From NCBI GenBank assembly GCA_030765055.1, contig CM060947.1:260898940-260962939 (forward strand): DNA of 64,000 nucleotides, read 5' to 3'. Each line of letters opens with the position of its first letter. The first letter of the stretch is position 1. The notes under the pieces were generated by a model. That model was given only the letters and a program-made list of their open reading frames with translations. It had not been told where the DNA came from and made no database searches. The DNA comes from Mantis religiosa. Taxonomy: Eukaryota; Arthropoda; Insecta; Mantodea; Mantidae. Positions 21,153-31,915 of this stretch are shown piece after piece. A program made the translations under genes and the position numbers.

Positions 21153-21889
21153 TATACAGAATGTTACAAAAACGTACGGCCAAACTTTCAGGAAACATTC
21201 CTCACACACAAAAAAAGAAAATATGTTATGTGGACATGTGACCGGAAACGCTAAATTTCCATGTTAGAGCTCATTTTAGTATTTCTCTTAAAATGTAAAT
21301 TGAAATCATTCGTGCAGACAAATGTCAAAATACCCATTGTGGTTCATGCACGATGGAGCTCCTGCACATTTCAGTCGAAGTGTTCGTACGCTTCTCAACA
21401 ACAGATTCGGTGACCAATAGATTGGTAGAGGCGGACCAATTCCATGGCCTCCACGCTCTCCTGACCTCAACCCTCTTGACTTTCATTTATGGGGGCATTT
21501 GAAAGCTCTTGTCTACACAACCCAGGTACCAAATGTAGAGACTCTTCGTGCTCGTATTGTGGACGGCTGTGATACAATACGCCATTCTCCAGGCCTGCAT
21601 CAGCGGACCAGGGATTCCATGCGACGGAGGATGGATGCATGTAACCTCGCTAACGGAGGACATTTTGATCATTTCCTGGAATAAAGTGTTTGAAGTCACG
21701 CTGGTACGTTCTGTTGTCGTGTGTTTCCATTCCATGATTAATGTGATTTGAAGAGAAGTAATAAAATGAGCTCTAACATGGAAATTAAGCGTTTCCGGAC
21801 ACATGTCCGCATAACATATTTTCTTTCTTTGTGTGTGAGGAATGTTTCCTGAAAGTTTGGCCGTACCTTTTTGTAACAACCTGTATATG
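21153..21889 (+). mobile_element. Short DD41D mariner derivative with long inverted repeats
   Basis: A 737-bp element with inverted repeats of about 130 bp (21153-21290 and 21755-21889) that are highly similar. Both contain GCCAAACTTTCAGGAAACAT and CATGTTAGAGCTCATTTTA. The outer ends read TATACAG on both sides. The short interior is the C-terminal part of a transposase, so the element is an internal-deletion, non-autonomous form. Confidence 0.88.
21339..21685 (+). pseudogene. DD41D mariner transposase, C-terminal third
   Basis: The plus-strand frame reads WFMHDGAPAHFSRSVRTLL (second catalytic D), one stop near 21418, then GPIPWPPRSPDLNPLDFHLW (third D) and a continuation to VPNVETLRARIVDGCDTIRH and ACNLANGGHFDHFLE. 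By my count 41 residues separate the two aspartates, the spacing that defines the DD41D (rosa-like) group of the mariner superfamily. The N-terminal two thirds, with the DNA-binding domain and first D, are deleted. Confidence 0.82.
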
Positions 21890-22327
21890 AACCGACAAAT
21901 ATTCAAGACAGAACAAGAGGACTGTCCTAATCACCCTCACGCCTCAGACTGTTTCAGTGGCTTACCAGCCACGAAGTGCTCTAATCGGCTCCACGCCGAA
22001 GACTATCTGAATGAACACAGATGCCCGTGGGTGTATCACTTTCACTTTCTGAAAACTCCTTTTCAACCAAAGATCCCTTTGTAGCTGTTTTGTCATGCCA
22101 TTATGAATGATCCAAAGAATACCCTATTCATACAGTCAAGGGCTATCCTTTAGAAATCTGCTAAGGACACTGTTTCTTACATTGCTTTTGTTATAAAAAC
22201 TCATTCATCCAAACTGCTATTCGACTCAACTGCCCTTGCACGTGTTGTAACAAAGAACCAACATTCCTTTGACATCCGTCATGATTCTTTACTTATGGTA
22301 AACCTTAATTTCGGTATCACCTCTTCT
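21890..22327. other. No gene recognised
   Basis: No motif or repeat recognised. Confidence 0.4.
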
Positions 22328-22603
22328 CTACTTTCTCCCATTTTTCCAAAACTTTTCTCTCCACATTTCAACCTCCTTGTATTCTGTTACATAATGTTCT
22401 GTGCTTTCTTTTCGCGAACACAGTTCACAAATTCCCTTTTCCCTACCTCTTATCCCTCTTAGAAATATTACTTCTGTTATCATCCAAGCTAACGATTCTC
22501 TCTCTTGCCTAGTGCAGTAATCTACCAGGGGCGGTTCCTCCATAAGGTTGCAGGTTTGCGCTACATCCACTGATTCTAAATATACAACAGTTGCATTTTG
22601 CAC
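22328..22603 (-). pseudogene. LINE C-terminal zinc-knuckle domain
   Basis: The minus strand reads RQERESLAWMITEVIFLRGI then CELCSRKESTEHYVTEY and VEMWREKFWKN. The arrangement is like the C-terminus of the LINE at 9275-9653, but the zinc-knuckle has lost its last cysteine (Y). It could be the tail of the LINE whose RT pieces are at 23735-24219, but about 400 codons would be missing between them. Confidence 0.65.
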
Positions 22604-22954
22604 ATTAAAGCTGTACTTGTTTGCATCGTTTTATATACAAACATGTTTCAATTACGCTTATCGTCTGTAGCTGCCCATGACCGCAGAAGTCGAAATAAAC
22701 AGTGATTAGCTGTAGGAGCCGCAGGTTTGCAGCGAAGAGTTAACCTAAGATATCGCTCAAATGTAGGCTGTCTGAGGGGGTTGCGGGAAGGTGAAGAGAT
22801 GGAAGGGGCTTCTTATACATTGCTTAAATGGAGGTTTATAAACCTAGCTCCTCCTACTCTTAGCAACGGCTATAGCGTGACCTTCAGGCTTAGCTTCTGT
22901 GTGCTCTGCTTTTCGAACACAGGGAGAATTTAATTAAATGCCTGGAGGTTATTC

Positions 22955-23689
22955 AGAAGAGAGCTCTGTTAAACAACAATGCCACTCTTGTTCAGGCTTC
23001 TGGGTTTATGGCCACTTTGAACGATTATAATTTTGCATTCTGTCTGTCTTTCTTCTACAAGATCATGCCACATGTGGACATTTTGTACAATCAGCTGCAG
23101 AAACGAGACTGCAATGCAACATTTGCCATCGCCCAGCTAAACGCATTTAAAAGAGAAGTGCAAAATGTAAGAAATAACGTGGATATCGAGGAATACGAAA
23201 AAACTGCAATTAAGAGGAGAAGAATAGAAGATCATGATGTGAAAAGAAGAGAAGCTCTTGAAGTATGTGACATTATTAGAGAAGCAAAGGACAGATTTAG
23301 CTTCACGGAACATCTGGTAGCCTCAACTTTGTTTCATCAAGAAAATTTCTAAGACATTTCCAGAGGATTCCCTTAGAGAAACAATAAGGTTCTATCCTTT
23401 TATCATTGGAACAAAAATTCGTAGAGCACTGACTGTAATTTACAGTCGAGAGGAATTTCGTGGAATGTCCGGCGCTTTTTGCTTGATGGACTTCAATAAG
23501 GAAAACAATTTATGTACTACATTCAGCGAATATGTCAAACTCCTCCGAGTACTGTTAAATATGCCAATGTCTACCGCTGAAGCAGAATGCTGTTTCTCAA
23601 CTTTAAAAAGAATAAAAACTTTCCTTAGGAACACAATGTCACAGGACCGATTGACAGCATTAGCAATTCCTAAGTATTCAACTTTTTGA
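22955..23689 (+). pseudogene. hAT transposase, C-terminal half
   Basis: A plus-strand remnant of a hAT-family transposase of the ZMYM/TTF-like type. It reads TLVQASGFMATLNDYNFAF, SFFYKIMPHVDILYNQLQKR, NAFKREVQNVRNNVD, a single-base frameshift near 23350, KTFPEDSLRETIRFYPF and IIGTKIRRALTVIYSREEF. It ends with the dimerisation motif MPMSTAEAECCFSTLKRIKT and FLRNTMSQDRLTALAI. The last block, with the A-E-x-C-F-S pattern, is the diagnostic hAT C-terminal signature. Upstream DNA-binding and catalytic N-terminal parts are absent. It lies inside a minus-strand LINE. Confidence 0.83.
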
Positions 23690-23734
23690 CCACTTCTACC
23701 CTTTTGTCACTTGGTTACCACTTTTCTTCTTTTT

Positions 23735-24219
23735 TATTTTAACTCCCTTCTTGAATACCAGACCTTTCGACTTATTTATGTTTATTTTTATTCCCCACTC
23801 TTCACAGGATTTCTGTATTTCATTTATTACCTTCTGCAATCCTACTACCGTTATAGATCCCATCATTAAGTCATCCGCATATAGCAGTCCAGGAATTTCT
23901 TTGTTTGCTATTACCGGACAGTGCTGATTTCCTTGTCCATTATCTCATCTATAACTAAGTTAAATAAAATTGAACTCATTTTGCATCCTTGTCTTAGGCC
24001 TATTTTTGTTCTGTCATCTCCGTAATTTCATTTTTCCCATTTTATACAAACCTTCACCGCTTCATAGATTTTCTCTACTTCTTTTATAAATTCTCTACTT
24101 ACCCCTTTCATCCTCAATTTCCAAACTAAAGCTTTTTCTGTTTATGGTATCGAAAGCTTTCTGAAAATTGGCAAGCAACATACATACCCTTCCTCTCTTC
24201 TTAAGGTATTTGTCTATTA
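23735..24219 (-). pseudogene. LINE reverse transcriptase core, downstream part
   Basis: The minus strand carries, in order, IDKYLKKRGRVCMLLANFQK-AFDTINRK (RT block with the F-x-K-A-F-D motif, the first catalytic Asp), decayed middle blocks, and GLLYADDLMMGS (active-site YADD) followed by GLQKVINEIQKSCEEWGIKI and KSKGLVFKKG. This is a non-LTR reverse transcriptase with stops and frameshifts between the motifs. Its upstream part is at 25904-26060, separated by the CACTA-type element. Confidence 0.85.
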
Positions 24220-24441
24220 CACTAGGGAACACGTTTTTTGTACCCGAAACAAAATAGCCTAATTCTTATGCAAAATGACTCGCTGATTCCAAAAATGCCT
24301 CTGAAAATGCTGTATCACGTAAATTTTTTGAGATATACTTATTCGTTTATATAAAATTACAGAAATGAGGTATGGTACCAACTCATATTGACTTAATTTA
24401 AAATAATAGCCATTGACTCTTCTAAATACAGCTTAAAGGCA

Positions 24442-25665
24442 GTGTTGCTTCATAATGGCAATTTACTACCTTCAATACCTTTATCTCATGCCATAGGAAT
24501 GAAGGAGACATACGATTCCATGTCCATCATTTTAGATGCAGGGCGCCGGGGTAGCGCGGTGGTTTCGTTCGCGGCTCCCGTTCTAAGGGCCCCGAGTTCG
24601 ATTCCCGGCTCTGGGGTTGGCGATTTTAAGTCGGCCCTATCCACGCCTTCACCTCTGTCTAGCACACGTGAAGTATCCCCTATGCCCAACGTGGTTCGGA
24701 GTCCACGGTAAAAGCTGTAGGTCCTCTCACCTCACCGCCATCTTCACTATCACCCTATCATCGGAGGTAATGGACACCGCCCTCTGGGTGCCTCCACCTG
24801 AGAAATGGGTCCGGTCATCACTTGGTGGGGTGAGGTTACCCCGAAGGCCAAGGTTGCCATGTGGGGAGTGTTAGTAACTAACTAACTCATTTTAGATGCT
24901 ATTAGTTATCAAAACCATGGCTGGGAAATCTGTAGTGACCTCAAGGTAGTTGCTTCGCTAACGGGACTGCAGGGAGGTTTCACAAAATATTACTGCTTTT
25001 TGTACTTATGGGACAGTAGGGCAACTGACAAGCATTTTATAGTGAAAGAATGGGGGAAAAGGGAAGACTATACCCCTGGAGCAAGCAGTGTTAAGTATGT
25101 GCCTCCAGTAGACCCAAACAAAGTTCTTCTCCCCCCACTTCACATAAAGTTTGGGTTAATAAAGAATTTTGTTAAAGGTTTGGACAAAAGTCGAAGTGCA
25201 TTTGAGCATTTAAGAAGTATCTTTCCCAAAATAAATGAATCTAAATTGAAGGAAGGTATATTTGTCGGCCCTCAAATAAGACTACTTGTTAAAGACAGTG
25301 TTTTTTAATCAAAGCTTAAACGTGTTGAACTGGCAGCATGGAAATCATTTAAATCAGTGGTGGAGGGCTTCTTGGGCAATAACAAAGAAGAAAATTATGA
25401 AACTTTAGTCTCAGAACTATTAAGGAGCTACAAAGAAATGGGTTGCCGTATGTCACTTAAAATCCACTTTTTGCACTCTCACCTTGATAGTTTCCCTACA
25501 AACCTAGGAGCTGTAAGTGATGAGCAAGGTGAGCGTTTTCACCAGGACATTTCTGAGATGGAAATACGTTACCAGGGTCGCTGGGATTCAGCCATGTTTG
25601 GAGACTATTGTTGGTTGCTTAAAGGGGAGATTCAATTACAAAAAAAGACAGTGAAACACTTCTAA
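24442..25665 (+). pseudogene. CACTA-element ORF with LGAVSDEQGERFHQD motif
   Basis: The only gene inside the element. Part one (24442-24539) reads LLHNGNLLPSIPLSHAIGMK and ends at LDA, where SINE4 with its 13-bp duplication interrupts it. Part two (24900-25308) reads YQNHGWEICSDLKVVASLTG, LQGGFTKYYCFLYLWDSRAT, VDPNKVLLPPLHIKFGLIKN and ends near 25306 at a T-run frameshift. Part three (about 25310-25665) reads AAWKSFKSVVEGFLGNN, KIHFLHSHLDSFPTNLGAVS, SDEQGERFHQDISEMEIRY and MFGDYCWLLKGE. A related fragment at 18655-19772 retains the cysteine-rich N-terminus missing here. Function unproven; because it lies between the ends of a DNA transposon, a transposase or accessory role is my inference. 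Confidence 0.75.
24540..24886 (+). mobile_element. SINE4 with 13-bp target duplication
   Basis: A tRNA-derived SINE of about 347 bp. The head has GTAGCGCGGTGG (A-box region) and GAGTTCGATTCCC (B box), followed by a body with CACCTCACCGCC-like segments and a (TAAC)n tail. TCATTTTAGATGC flanks it at 24527-24539 and 24887-24899. It interrupts the CACTA-type ORF. Confidence 0.93.
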
Positions 25666-25903
25666 GATAATTCAGGTATTGGTTTTCATCATTATCTTGT
25701 GTTTATTTATTTTAATAATAATAATTAATAATAATTATTATTTTCAATTAATCAAATATGAGTTATCACCTCACATTTCTGTAAGTTTTCATAAAAAATT
25801 ATGAATACCTAGAAAACGTTTTGAGGGGCATTTTTGGAATCACCAGATCAGTTTACATAAGAATTTGCCTATTTTGTTTCGGGTATATAATTTTTTTCCA
25901 GTG

Positions 25904-26060
25904 TTATATTCTGTATTATGAACAGATTATCTACTTGAAATTCAGAAAGCTTTCTTTCTTGTTCTTCCCATATTCTTAGCCTCTCTGCTAGCATTCCTGT
26001 GTATATTTTTCCTGATATAGATAACAGAATGCCTTCATAACTAGGGACGTCATACAAAAT
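25904..26060 (-). pseudogene. LINE reverse transcriptase, upstream part
   Basis: The minus strand reads YEGILLSISGKIYTGMLAER, LRIWEEQERKLSEFQ and VDNLFIIQNI. This is the RT fingers region that precedes the F-x-K-A-F-D block at 23735-24219. The CACTA-type element splits the two. Confidence 0.85.
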
Positions 26061-26204
26061 ACTGAGAAAGTGAACATATTACTCCCCAAATCATTCATCC
26101 AGTTGTAGAAAGAAGCGTTTGTATAAAACATTTTGCGTAATAAAGGTACACTAAAACAAAATTTCAGGCAGATATTTCCTTTCATTCTGTAGATTTACTT
26201 AAAA

Positions 26205-26585
26205 AATTTCGATAAATACAGCACATACTGGACTATATGCCTGGAGTGAAGTACGTTACAGGGACTCTGCAGCGATATTGAAAGGCCGACAGTTGTTTAT
26301 CATGCCTGCTGGAGGAGAACAGGGTTTTGTTCCAAATGCCTATGTACTATTTAAGATCCAACAAAAGCGTGGAGATTACTACCATAGTAAGAATTACAGG
26401 TTAGTTTATAAGAGCTGCAAAACTGGCTTCGAGAATGAAGTTTGTTTTTAGACGCCTTATGCACCGCCCTCCTCTCTCGTAATCTTACGCGTGTGACGCA
26501 TTGTGGCGATAGGTGCACTGTCCCACCACAGTTGCTACTCATCCCTACCGCGCAGGATTCCTGTCAAGATAAAATAATACATCTG
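26205..26585 (+). pseudogene. DDE transposase fragment, copy 1
   Basis: The frame reads NTAHTGLYAWSEVRYRDSAA, ILKGRQLFIMPAGGEQGFVP, NAYVLFKIQQKRGDYYHSKN and ends FENEVCF with a stop at 26450, then about 130 bp of 3' flank. The same protein and the same 3' flank occur inverted at 42777-43450, so both are copies of one repeated element. The protein resembles IS630-like DDE enzymes common in insects; the region that should hold the later catalytic residues is replaced after KRGDYYH. Confidence 0.7.
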
Positions 26586-26589
26586 TACA

Positions 26590-27720
26590 TTAGGTATGTA
26601 AGAGTTAAATATATAGAAGCGGGTCACTATATACTGATATTTAGATGACATACTCGCAAAGGTCGACGGAAATAGTTTAACAAGTATCATGTGTCCTCAC
26701 TATACCTTTAATTTTTATGTTAATTAAGTGATATAGAAAACATTCACTGTTACATTCCTTTGACTTTTAAATACTGAACCATAGCTTTTACAACAGAATA
26801 GTGCTAGTTAATTTGTTCATTACTTTAACAAAATTAAACTAAAACTGCTGATGGCTATGAATTACTTAAGGGACTGCATTTCTAAAGATGTGGATTCAAT
26901 TGCATAAATAAATTACAGTGACCACTTCAAATATATACGCGTTTCATGCACGTAACAGATATATTAACTTACACTGCCATCTAGCATTTAAGCTGAAACT
27001 TCGAAGTGTTACGTTTCAACCAGAATAATTATGGAAGGTTTGTTGCTCGAGAGTACAAAAGCTAACGCATTACCAACCTTGTAACTTTACAGGAGCGACC
27101 ACTGTAGCCTTCTTCATTTACTATTACCAGAAATTTCAAAATAAGCATTTTATTTTCATGGATATGCTTAGCAAACGGAAGTTTTATGAAAATTATTCAA
27201 GTAGTTATTAGTATATTAAAATTGTTGGAACACCTTACACCTAAAGACGATTTTTTGGGGGGCAGGAGGTATTACTTATCAGATTTTTTGTCTCAAACTT
27301 AGTAGAGCTGTACTTAAAATCAAATTTGGGCATTGTTTATGAGTTAGACTGTTCTAAAGATTAATACCAGATTCACAACTCCGTGGTGGAGATTGATTTA
27401 ATAAGAAATTAAAAAGCTTTATAGTACATACATTATTTTCAGTACAAGTTTACAGAAGCATATCCAGAGAAAACCCCAAATTTGGTGATTTATGAATTAT
27501 AAATTAGTACACGAGGCAATGTCAGCAACTGAAGGCAAAAATTTAAAAAATTATATTATTTTACATGCTTACAGTCACTTTGCTTCCATTATCATTCACA
27601 ATTGCAGAATAAATTACTATAGCTTGAGTGAAACATACAGTTCAATGACTCTAAGAAAAATATAAAGTACATAAAAGCTGTATTATTTGCTTAAAATTGT
27701 CCTAAGCCCTTAACTATATA
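26590..27720. other. No gene recognised
   Basis: 1.1 kb of AT-rich DNA without recognisable motif, repeat or element end. Confidence 0.5.
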
Positions 27721-27879
27721 TACACGAGGGTGGTCTGAAAAGTTTCCCACCTAAACATGAAGATGGCAGCACTCGTAAATAAAAGCTAGTGATTTCCGTT
27801 GTTCATCTGTTGAGAGTTACTCACCAAAGTTTCAGCCACTTTAGACGCTCAGTTGTTATGTTAACTGTCGCTTGAATGA

Positions 27880-28900
27880 GTTGATGTGTGTATTTTTATG
27901 AAAATTCACAAAATCTGTATCGAGCAGTAATTAAATATATGTTTTTGAAACCCAAAACGCCTACTCAAATCAAAGATGAGTTGGATCCTCTGTATGGGGA
28001 CCCTGTCCCCTCATTTGCCACAGTGAAATTTTGGACAGCTGAATTTAAACATGGCCATAAGAGCTTGGGAGGCGAACGTTCGGGACGTCCAAAACTGCAA
28101 CTACCGACGAAAACATCGCCAAAGTTCACCAAATGGTGCTAGATGACCGCCGAATTAAACTGAGAGAGATAGCAGAGGCTATGAGCATGTCAAACGAACG
28201 TGTGTGTCACATATTAAATCAACATTTAGACATGAGAAAGCTGTCCGCGCGTTCGGTGTCGCGTTTGTTCATGTTAGACCAGAAAGGTGTTCCAAAGGAA
28301 CATTTCAAACGCTCTGTTGACGCAGTTTAGGCGCAATAAATCCGAGTTCTGGCGCTAATTAATTACTGCAGATGAAACCTGGATACACCATTATACGCCC
28401 GAAACAAAAATACAGTCCAACCAGTCGACAGCAAAGGGAGAACCGGCTCCAAAAGAAGCAAAAATGTTTTTCTCGGCAGGGAAGGTGATGGCGACTGTTT
28501 TTTGGGATAGTCATGGAGTTATTTAAATCAATTTTATTAAAAAGTAAAATCCATTTCAAGAGCATTCTATCCATCATTACTTCACAAGCTGAAGGCCGAA
28601 CTTTAGGAAAACGGGCCAAATTTTCAGAAAAAGAAATTCTTGTTTCACCAAGACAACCCACCGTCTCACACCTAAGTGACTGAAATGGCAAAAATCAACG
28701 AAATACGGATTGAACTGCTGGACTCACCACACCTAGCCCCGAAAGACTTGTTTTTGCTCCCTCATCTAAAAATTGCGCTCGAGGGACTGAGATTTTCGTC
28801 AAATGAAGAGGCAATCAACTTCGTGAACATCTATTTTGCAGAGAAAAACACCGAGTACCATTTGGACAGGTTACAGAGATGGGAGCATCGCTGGGAGAAG
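27880..28900 (+). pseudogene. Mariner G transposase
   Basis: Broken transposase. It contains YRAVIKYMFLKPKTPTQIKD, FATVKFWTAEFKHGHKSLGG, then in another frame MVLDDRRIKLREIAEAMSMS and NERVCHILNQHLDMRKLS up to a stop at 28330. The first catalytic block (DETWIHHYTPETK) lies at 28369-28407. The second block FHQDNPPSHT is at 28650-28672, followed by LLDSPHLAPKDLFLLPHLKI, where the usual P-P-Y-S is missing. The end, RWEHRWEKYVEIQGDYVEK, is the first unit of the downstream array. Multiple frameshifts and stops exclude activity. Confidence 0.85.
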
Positions 28901-30125
28901 TATGTAGAGATACAAGGAGACTATGTTGAAAAACGTCGAGTACTAGTTGGACGTGTTACAGAGATGGGAGCATCGCTGGGAGAAGTGTGTAGAGTTACAA
29001 GGAGACTATGTTGAAAAACGCCGAGTACCATTTGGACGGGTTACAGAGATGGGAACATCGCTGGGAGACGTGTGTAGAGTTACAAGGAGACTATGTTGAA
29101 AAACGTCGAGTACTATTTGGACGTGTTACAGAGATGGGAACATCGCTGGGAGAAGTATGTAGAGTTACAAGGAGACTATGTTGAAAAACGCCGAGAACTA
29201 TTTGGACGGATTACAGAGATGGGAACATCGCTGGGAGAAGTGTGTACAGTTACAAGGAGATTATGTTGAAAAACGCCGAGTACTATTTGGACGTGTTACA
29301 GAGATGGAAGCATCGCTGGGAGAAGTGTGTAGAGTTACAAGGAGACTATGTTGAAAAACGCCGAGTACTATTTGGACGGGTTACAGAGATGGGAACATCG
29401 CTGGGAGAAGTGTGTACAGTTACAAGGAGACTATGTTGAAAAACGCCGAGTACTATTTGGACGTGTTACAGAGATGGGAACATCGCTGGGAGAAGTGTGT
29501 AGAGTTACAAGGAGACTATGTTAAAAAACGCCGAGTACTATTTGGACGGGTTACAGAGATGGGAACATCGCTGGGAGAAGTGTGTACAGTTACAAGGAGA
29601 CTATGTTGAAAAACGCCGAGTACTATTTGGACGTGTTACAGAGATGGGAACATCGCTGGGAGAAGTGTGTAGAGTTACAAGGAGACTATGTTGAAAAACG
29701 CCGAGTACTATTTGGACGGGTTACAGAGATGGGAACATCGCTGGGAGAAGTGTGTACAGTTACAAGGAGACTATGTTGAAAAACGTCGAGTACTATTTGG
29801 ACGTGTTACAGAGATGGAAGCATCGCTGAGAGAAGTGTGTAGGGTTACAAGGAGACTATGTTGAAAAACGCCGAGTACTATTTGGACGGGTTACAGAGAT
29901 GGGAACATCGCTGGGAGAAGTGTGTAGAGTTACAAGGAGACTATGTTGAAAAACGCCGAGTACTATTTGGACGTGTTACAGAGTTGGGAACATCGCTGGG
30001 AGAAGTGTGTACAGTTACAAGGAGACTATGTTGAAAAACGCCGAGTACTATTTGGACGGGTTACAGGGATGGAAGCATCGCTGAGAGAAGTGTGTAGGGT
30101 TACAAGGAGAGTATGTTGGAAAAAA
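28852..30125 (+). repeat. 85-bp array with partial 170-bp higher-order pattern
   Basis: About 15 head-to-tail copies of an 85-bp unit containing CTATGTTGAAAAACGCCGAG and GAGCATCGCTGGGAGAAG. It encodes the mariner C-terminus (L-Q-R-W-E-H-R-W-E-K-C-V, Q-G-D-Y-V-E-K). Two unit types alternate: those with GTGTACAGTT recur at about 29242, 29412, 29582 and 29752, exactly 170 bp apart, with GTGTAGAGTT units between. Since 85 is not a multiple of three, the frame changes in every unit and the short repeated frames are not genes. Confidence 0.94.
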
Positions 30126-30189
30126 AATTCTGAATAAATGTCTTGTAACTTATTTAGGTCGGAAACTTTTCAGATCAGCTATGTACAAC

Positions 30190-30955
30190 GAAATATAGTA
30201 CATGGAGGATTATAGCTTAGTAAAGAGACCCAATTGCTACTATTAAGGTGTTTTAAAATTGCAAGACTTTTTGTAGTTAGCTGTACAAATAAAATATTTA
30301 ATATTGTTACAAATGAGGACATAAGGAGGGAAGGCGGACAGACAGACGGATGGACGTATGACAGGTCTCTTGTTAGGTTTGTGAAAGCACTAATGAAATT
30401 TGCCTCGCAGAGCTAGCCATGTTAACGCCATGCTGACTTGCCCGCCCTCCCTTGACACAGTTACGTACTAATATAAATTACTGTAATAAAATTTCTAAAC
30501 GCGCCCGGATTCCCACGAATTGGCTGCATCCGTTACTTGAAGGGGCTTTATGACCAAAACACGTGCTTCCCCATGTGCGTATAAATCGATTAAAATATAC
30601 GGACTACAATTTTACGAGCTGGGGATAAACTTACGATGTTGCCGAGAGCTGGCATTACTGTTCCACAACGTCAAACTCATTTTGGTGTAGTTTCTACCGA
30701 TTGAGCAGAACATTTGCAGTGTTACATTACGTGACTTTAAATTCTGTTTTCGTATATCAAGTGCCCCAAGAGTTTTTTTTTAAATGTAAACTCTCTCTTT
30801 TTTAGTAGTAACTTTTTGTACGAAAAATTTACGAAGGCATGTTCTAAACTTTCAGGAAAAGTGAAGTTATATTAGGCAGTTGATTGGATATATAACTTTG
30901 TTTTGTGTTAATAGTTTTAAATTTTAAATATTTGCGTATATTCAGACTTTCAGAA
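30190..30955. other. No gene recognised
   Basis: Spacer between two inverted mariner copies. No motif seen, apart from a T run at 30773-30781. Confidence 0.45.
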
Positions 30956-30961
30956 ATACTT

Positions 30962-31140
30962 TTACAGACTTCCAGTCTCCCGAAAATTGTTTCTATGGTC
31001 GTTTTCAAAACAATGCTCTGCCAGCCCAGACTTCTCTGGTTGCATTAAACGAATGCTCCGTTCACGTTCGATAATTCTGGGCCTTCCTGTTTTTCTTATA
31101 TACGGTGTCCCACATACCTCGGAGATAAGCACGTCCTCTC
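30962..31140 (-). pseudogene. Penelope-like GIY-YIG endonuclease fragment
   Basis: The minus strand reads SEVCGTPYIRKTGRPRIIER then ERSIRLMQPEKSGLAEHC and FENDH. The pattern C-G-x-x-Y-I-x-x-T-G-R followed by R-L-x-Q-x-E-K-S-x-L-A-E-H matches the endonuclease end of Penelope-like retroelements. Only about 60 codons survive, bordering mariner G'. Confidence 0.72.
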
Positions 31141-31171
31141 GTCCTTTGACGTCCACACATACGTCCTTGTA

Positions 31172-31915
31172 ACACTACACAACTCTCCCAACGATGTTCC
31201 CATTTCTGTAATCCGTCTAAATAGTACTCGGCGTCTTTCAAGATAGTCTCCTTGTAAATTTACACACTTCTCCCAGGTATGCTCCCATCTCTGTAACCCG
31301 TCGAAATAATACTCGACGTTTATCAACATAGTCTCCTTGTAACTCTACACACTTCTCCCAGAGATGCTCTCATCTCTGTAAGACGTCCAAATAGTACTCT
31401 GCGTTTTTCAACACATTCTCCTTGTAACTGTACACACTTCTCCCAGCGATGTTCTCATCTCTGTAAGACGTCCAAATTGTACTCGGCGTTTTTCAACATA
31501 GTTTCCTTGTAACACTACACACTTCATCCACCGATTCTCCTATCTGTATAACCCGTTCAAATAGTACTCGGCGTTTTTCAACATAGTCTCCTTGTAAGTC
31601 TACACACTTCTCCCAGCGATGCTCCCATCTCTGTAACGCATCCAAATATTACCCGACATTTTCCAACATAATCTCCTTGTAATTGCACACTTCTCCCAGC
31701 GATGCTTCCATCTCTGTAACCCGTCCAAATAGTACTCGGCGTTTTTCAACAAGTCTCCTTGTAACTCTACACACTTCTCCCAGTGATGCCCCCATCTCTG
31801 TAACCCATCCCAATAGTACTCGGCGTTTTTCAACATAGTCTCCTTGTAACTCTACACACTTCCCCCAACGATGCTCTGATCTCTGCAACCCGTCCAAATA
31901 GTACTCGACGATTTT
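31172..31915 (-). repeat. 85-bp array, second locus
   Basis: Eight to nine units of the same 85-bp sequence as at 28852-30125, on the opposite strand. Landmark TCTCCTTGTAA recurs near 31248, 31331, 31416, 31586, 31671, 31755 and 31838. Units are more diverged from each other than in the first array, and I see no clear 170-bp alternation. Confidence 0.9.

Larger units (their letters stand above)
24220..25903 (+). mobile_element. CACTA-type DNA transposon in a LINE, TTA target duplication
   Basis: Bounded by CACTAGGGAACACG at the left and, inverted, CACTGGAAAAAAATT at the right. Inner matching blocks follow (TACCCGAAACAAAATAG, then AATTCTTATG, then TGATTCCAAAAATGCC). The 3-bp TTA lies on both sides (24217-24219, 25904-25906). 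Joining the flanks with one TTA gives the LINE reading IIQNI-IDKYLKKR without a break, which fixes both ends to the base. CACT ends and a 3-bp duplication are hallmarks of the CACTA (EnSpm/CMC) group. The interior carries a single decayed gene that is itself split by SINE4. Confidence 0.85.
27723..30185 (+). mobile_element. Mariner element G with expanded 3' end
   Basis: The left end reads CGAGGGTGGTCTGAAAAGTT; the right end, inverted, is a weaker match (GATCTGAAAAGTTTCCGACC) at 30150-30180. The normal body of a mariner (about 1.3 kb) is lengthened by a 1.27-kb tandem array formed from the last coding segment. Copy G' at 31172-32990 is inverted relative to it. Confidence 0.88.

Noticed and set aside
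29242..30137. Series of 65-codon plus-strand frames of nearly identical sequence, like a repeat protein gene
   Set aside because: The unit is 85 bp, so the frame shifts in every unit; the frames span just over two units and are by-products of the array.
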